From: Candidatus Halarchaeoplasma halalkaliphilum
GTDB lineage: Archaea; Thermoplasmatota; Thermoplasmata; Halarchaeoplasmatales; Halarchaeoplasmataceae
Length of the DNA: 6,553 nucleotides
Assembly: GCA_007133925.1 (NCBI GenBank)
Contig: SLLU01000041.1
Coordinates: 1 to 6,553, forward strand
Reading direction: 5' to 3'
Below are positions 5,896-6,553 of this stretch, piece by piece. The position numbers and the translations under genes were made by a program. The notes beneath the pieces are model-generated. The model worked only from the letters and a program-made list of their open reading frames with translations. It did not search any database and was not told the DNA's origin. Every line of letters starts with the position of its first letter. Position 1 is the first letter of the stretch.

Positions 5896-6134
5896 TCTAC
5901 CGCTTTCTCGACTTCGTCTTCATCGATCTCTTCCTCTTCGAACCGTCCCCTTACCTTCTTTTTTAATTCTCTGTATTCCTTTTCCAGGTCTATTTTGATC
6001 CTCTTGAAGATCACACCGTCTTTGATGGGGATCGCGATGAACTTGTCCGAAGGCTCAAGGTGTTCCTTCTCCCGTATATCTTTCGGCACGACGAGCTGCC
6101 CCTTCTTTGACATCTTTACAACATCGTCTATCAT
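5877..6134 (-). CDS. AbrB/MazE-like antitoxin
   Basis: An 85-residue protein of the SpoVT-AbrB swapped-hairpin DNA-binding family. Residues 8-33 carry the signature MSKKGQLVVPKDIREKEHLEPSDKF. After the DNA-binding domain comes VIFKRI, then a highly charged, likely helical tail (residues 50-85) that in such antitoxins binds and blocks the PIN toxin. The gene overlaps the PIN gene by 19 bases, so the two form one operon. Such proteins usually repress their own promoter. Here a TATA box and three 8-bp repeats fill the space before the ATG at 6134. The ATG at residue 8 (MSKKGQL) is a possible alternative start, but the TATA spacing favours 6134. The antitoxin appears intact although the toxin is broken. 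Confidence 0.88.
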   Translation of the reverse strand: MIDDVVKMSKKGQLVVPKDIREKEHLEPSDKFIAIPIKDGVIFKRIKIDLEKEYRELKKKVRGRFEEEEIDEDEVEKAVEWAREN

Positions 6135-6135
6135 C

Positions 6136-6159
6136 GTTAAACAGTTAAACCGTTGAACT
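6136..6159 (-). promoter_or_regulatory. Triple 8-bp repeat, likely AbrB operator
   Basis: On the + strand, GTTAAACA, GTTAAACC and GTTGAACT follow each other without gaps, filling the space between the TATA box and the antitoxin start. The position over the predicted transcription start suits autorepression by the AbrB-like protein. The role is inferred; the repeats are visible. Confidence 0.55.
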
Positions 6160-6166
6160 TTATAAC
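6158..6166 (-). promoter_or_regulatory. TATA box of the antitoxin-toxin operon
   Basis: The - strand reads GTTATAAAG, centred about 27 bases before ATG 6134 and preceded by CCGAAAAT, a plausible BRE. The predicted start lies at or within a few bases of the ATG, so the mRNA is probably leaderless. Confidence 0.5.
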
Positions 6167-6237
6167 ATTTTCGGATAGTTGATATGGAGTTATCCTGCTT
6201 TATTTTCGAGGATAAGGTGAGACCTTCGAGTGGCTGA

Positions 6238-6553
6238 TCAACCGATTGTATCAGAGGTTTTACAAACTTTTTCGTACAAAATATCGTTTATCCAAAACCC
6301 AGAATATCTTAATGCATCTAGGTGTTTTCTTAGACCATCGATTTTCCCCATCTTTTTTGCCTTCATTAGCACTCCTATCACACCTGTTATCCTCAGATCG
6401 TGATTCCTGGCCAATTCCCTTGCATCATATTCGTCCAACAAGATCAGATCCGCTGATTCTTGAAGAGCTAACACGATGGCTTCGGATTCACCTTGGTCAA
6501 TATCTTTTAAAAAAGCCCTCTTCAGATGAGTATATTCGTTCTTGATTTGTTTA
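6238..6553 (-). CDS. DUF3368 PIN-like toxin protein (5' partial)
   Basis: The frame is open from the window edge to a TGA at 6238-6240, giving about 104 residues. The DUF3368 hallmarks appear in order: DQGESEAIVLA, ADLILLDEYDARELAR, LRITGVIGVLMKAKKMGKI and YSGFWINDILYEKV. Family members are PIN-fold predicted nucleases of about 150-165 residues, often found beside a UPF0175 antitoxin. The missing part is therefore the first 50 or so residues, beyond the window. A GTG at 6474 could look like a start, but the GESEA motif lies upstream of it, so that start is wrong. The visible part is undamaged. It is on the same strand as the AbrB-PIN pair, but the 103-bp gap holding a promoter suggests a separate unit. 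Confidence 0.87.
   Translation of the reverse strand, partial: KQIKNEYTHLKRAFLKDIDQGESEAIVLALQESADLILLDEYDARELARNHDLRITGVIGVLMKAKKMGKIDGLRKHLDALRYSGFWINDILYEKVCKTSDTIG

Noticed and set aside
5738..5998. 86-residue + strand ORF
   Set aside because: It is antisense to the PIN and AbrB genes, rich in Ser, Pro and Arg as expected of a shadow frame, and has no ribosome-binding site.
6214..6226. Small hairpin AAGGT-GAG-ACCTT after the DUF3368 gene
   Set aside because: Only a 5-bp stem without an adjacent T-tract on the - strand; easily due to chance.
6246..6545. 99-residue + strand ORF
   Set aside because: It is antisense to the DUF3368 gene, whose conserved motifs are unambiguous.

Overview
This 6.55 kb window is most likely archaeal, probably euryarchaeal. 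Several genes have an A/T-rich TATA-type box 24-27 bases upstream of a start codon that would sit at or next to the 5' end of a leaderless mRNA. There are no bacterial -35/-10 pairs, and putative terminators are short T-tracts. The gene content also fits archaea: a COG1569-type PIN protein with an AbrB partner, a DUF3368 protein and an AbiE pair. TGA is the commonest stop codon. The lineage cannot be fixed from this sequence alone.

Layout. Bases 1-80 hold the last codons of an unrecognised + strand gene, followed by T-tracts. A - strand gene (161-1140) encodes a HEFHH zinc-metallopeptidase resembling DUF5700. Its first eight codons appear to be out of frame with the rest by one missing base in a G run. 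Upstream of its promoter lies a 164-bp fragment of an AbiEi antitoxin gene (1272-1435), about 95% identical to part of the intact abiEi further right (3613-3776). A + strand transglutaminase-like gene (1569-2405) follows, then an abiEi-abiEii toxin-antitoxin operon on the - strand (2452-3955). A divergent + strand gene (4090-5040) encodes an uncharacterised protein with an LKLTAKGNLP motif. Bases 5041-5481 have no intact gene but contain a nested palindrome, a possible relic of an AAA ATPase gene and two strong hairpins. The right end carries an AbrB antitoxin gene overlapping a PIN toxin gene (5482-6134, - strand), and a DUF3368 PIN-like gene cut by the window edge.

How it fits together. This looks like an accessory region built from toxin-antitoxin modules, several of them decayed. 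AbiE appears intact. The PIN toxin is broken by a TGA where relatives carry Trp, while its AbrB partner is intact and preceded by three tandem 8-bp repeats that look like an operator. The AbiEi fragment, the frameshifted peptidase, the orphan Shine-Dalgarno/ATG at the end of the AbiE operon and the ATPase relic all point to repeated insertion, recombination and gene loss. I see no clearly new multi-gene system. The best leads are the two single-base lesions, the duplicated antitoxin segment, the AbrB operator array and the structured 5168-5431 interval.
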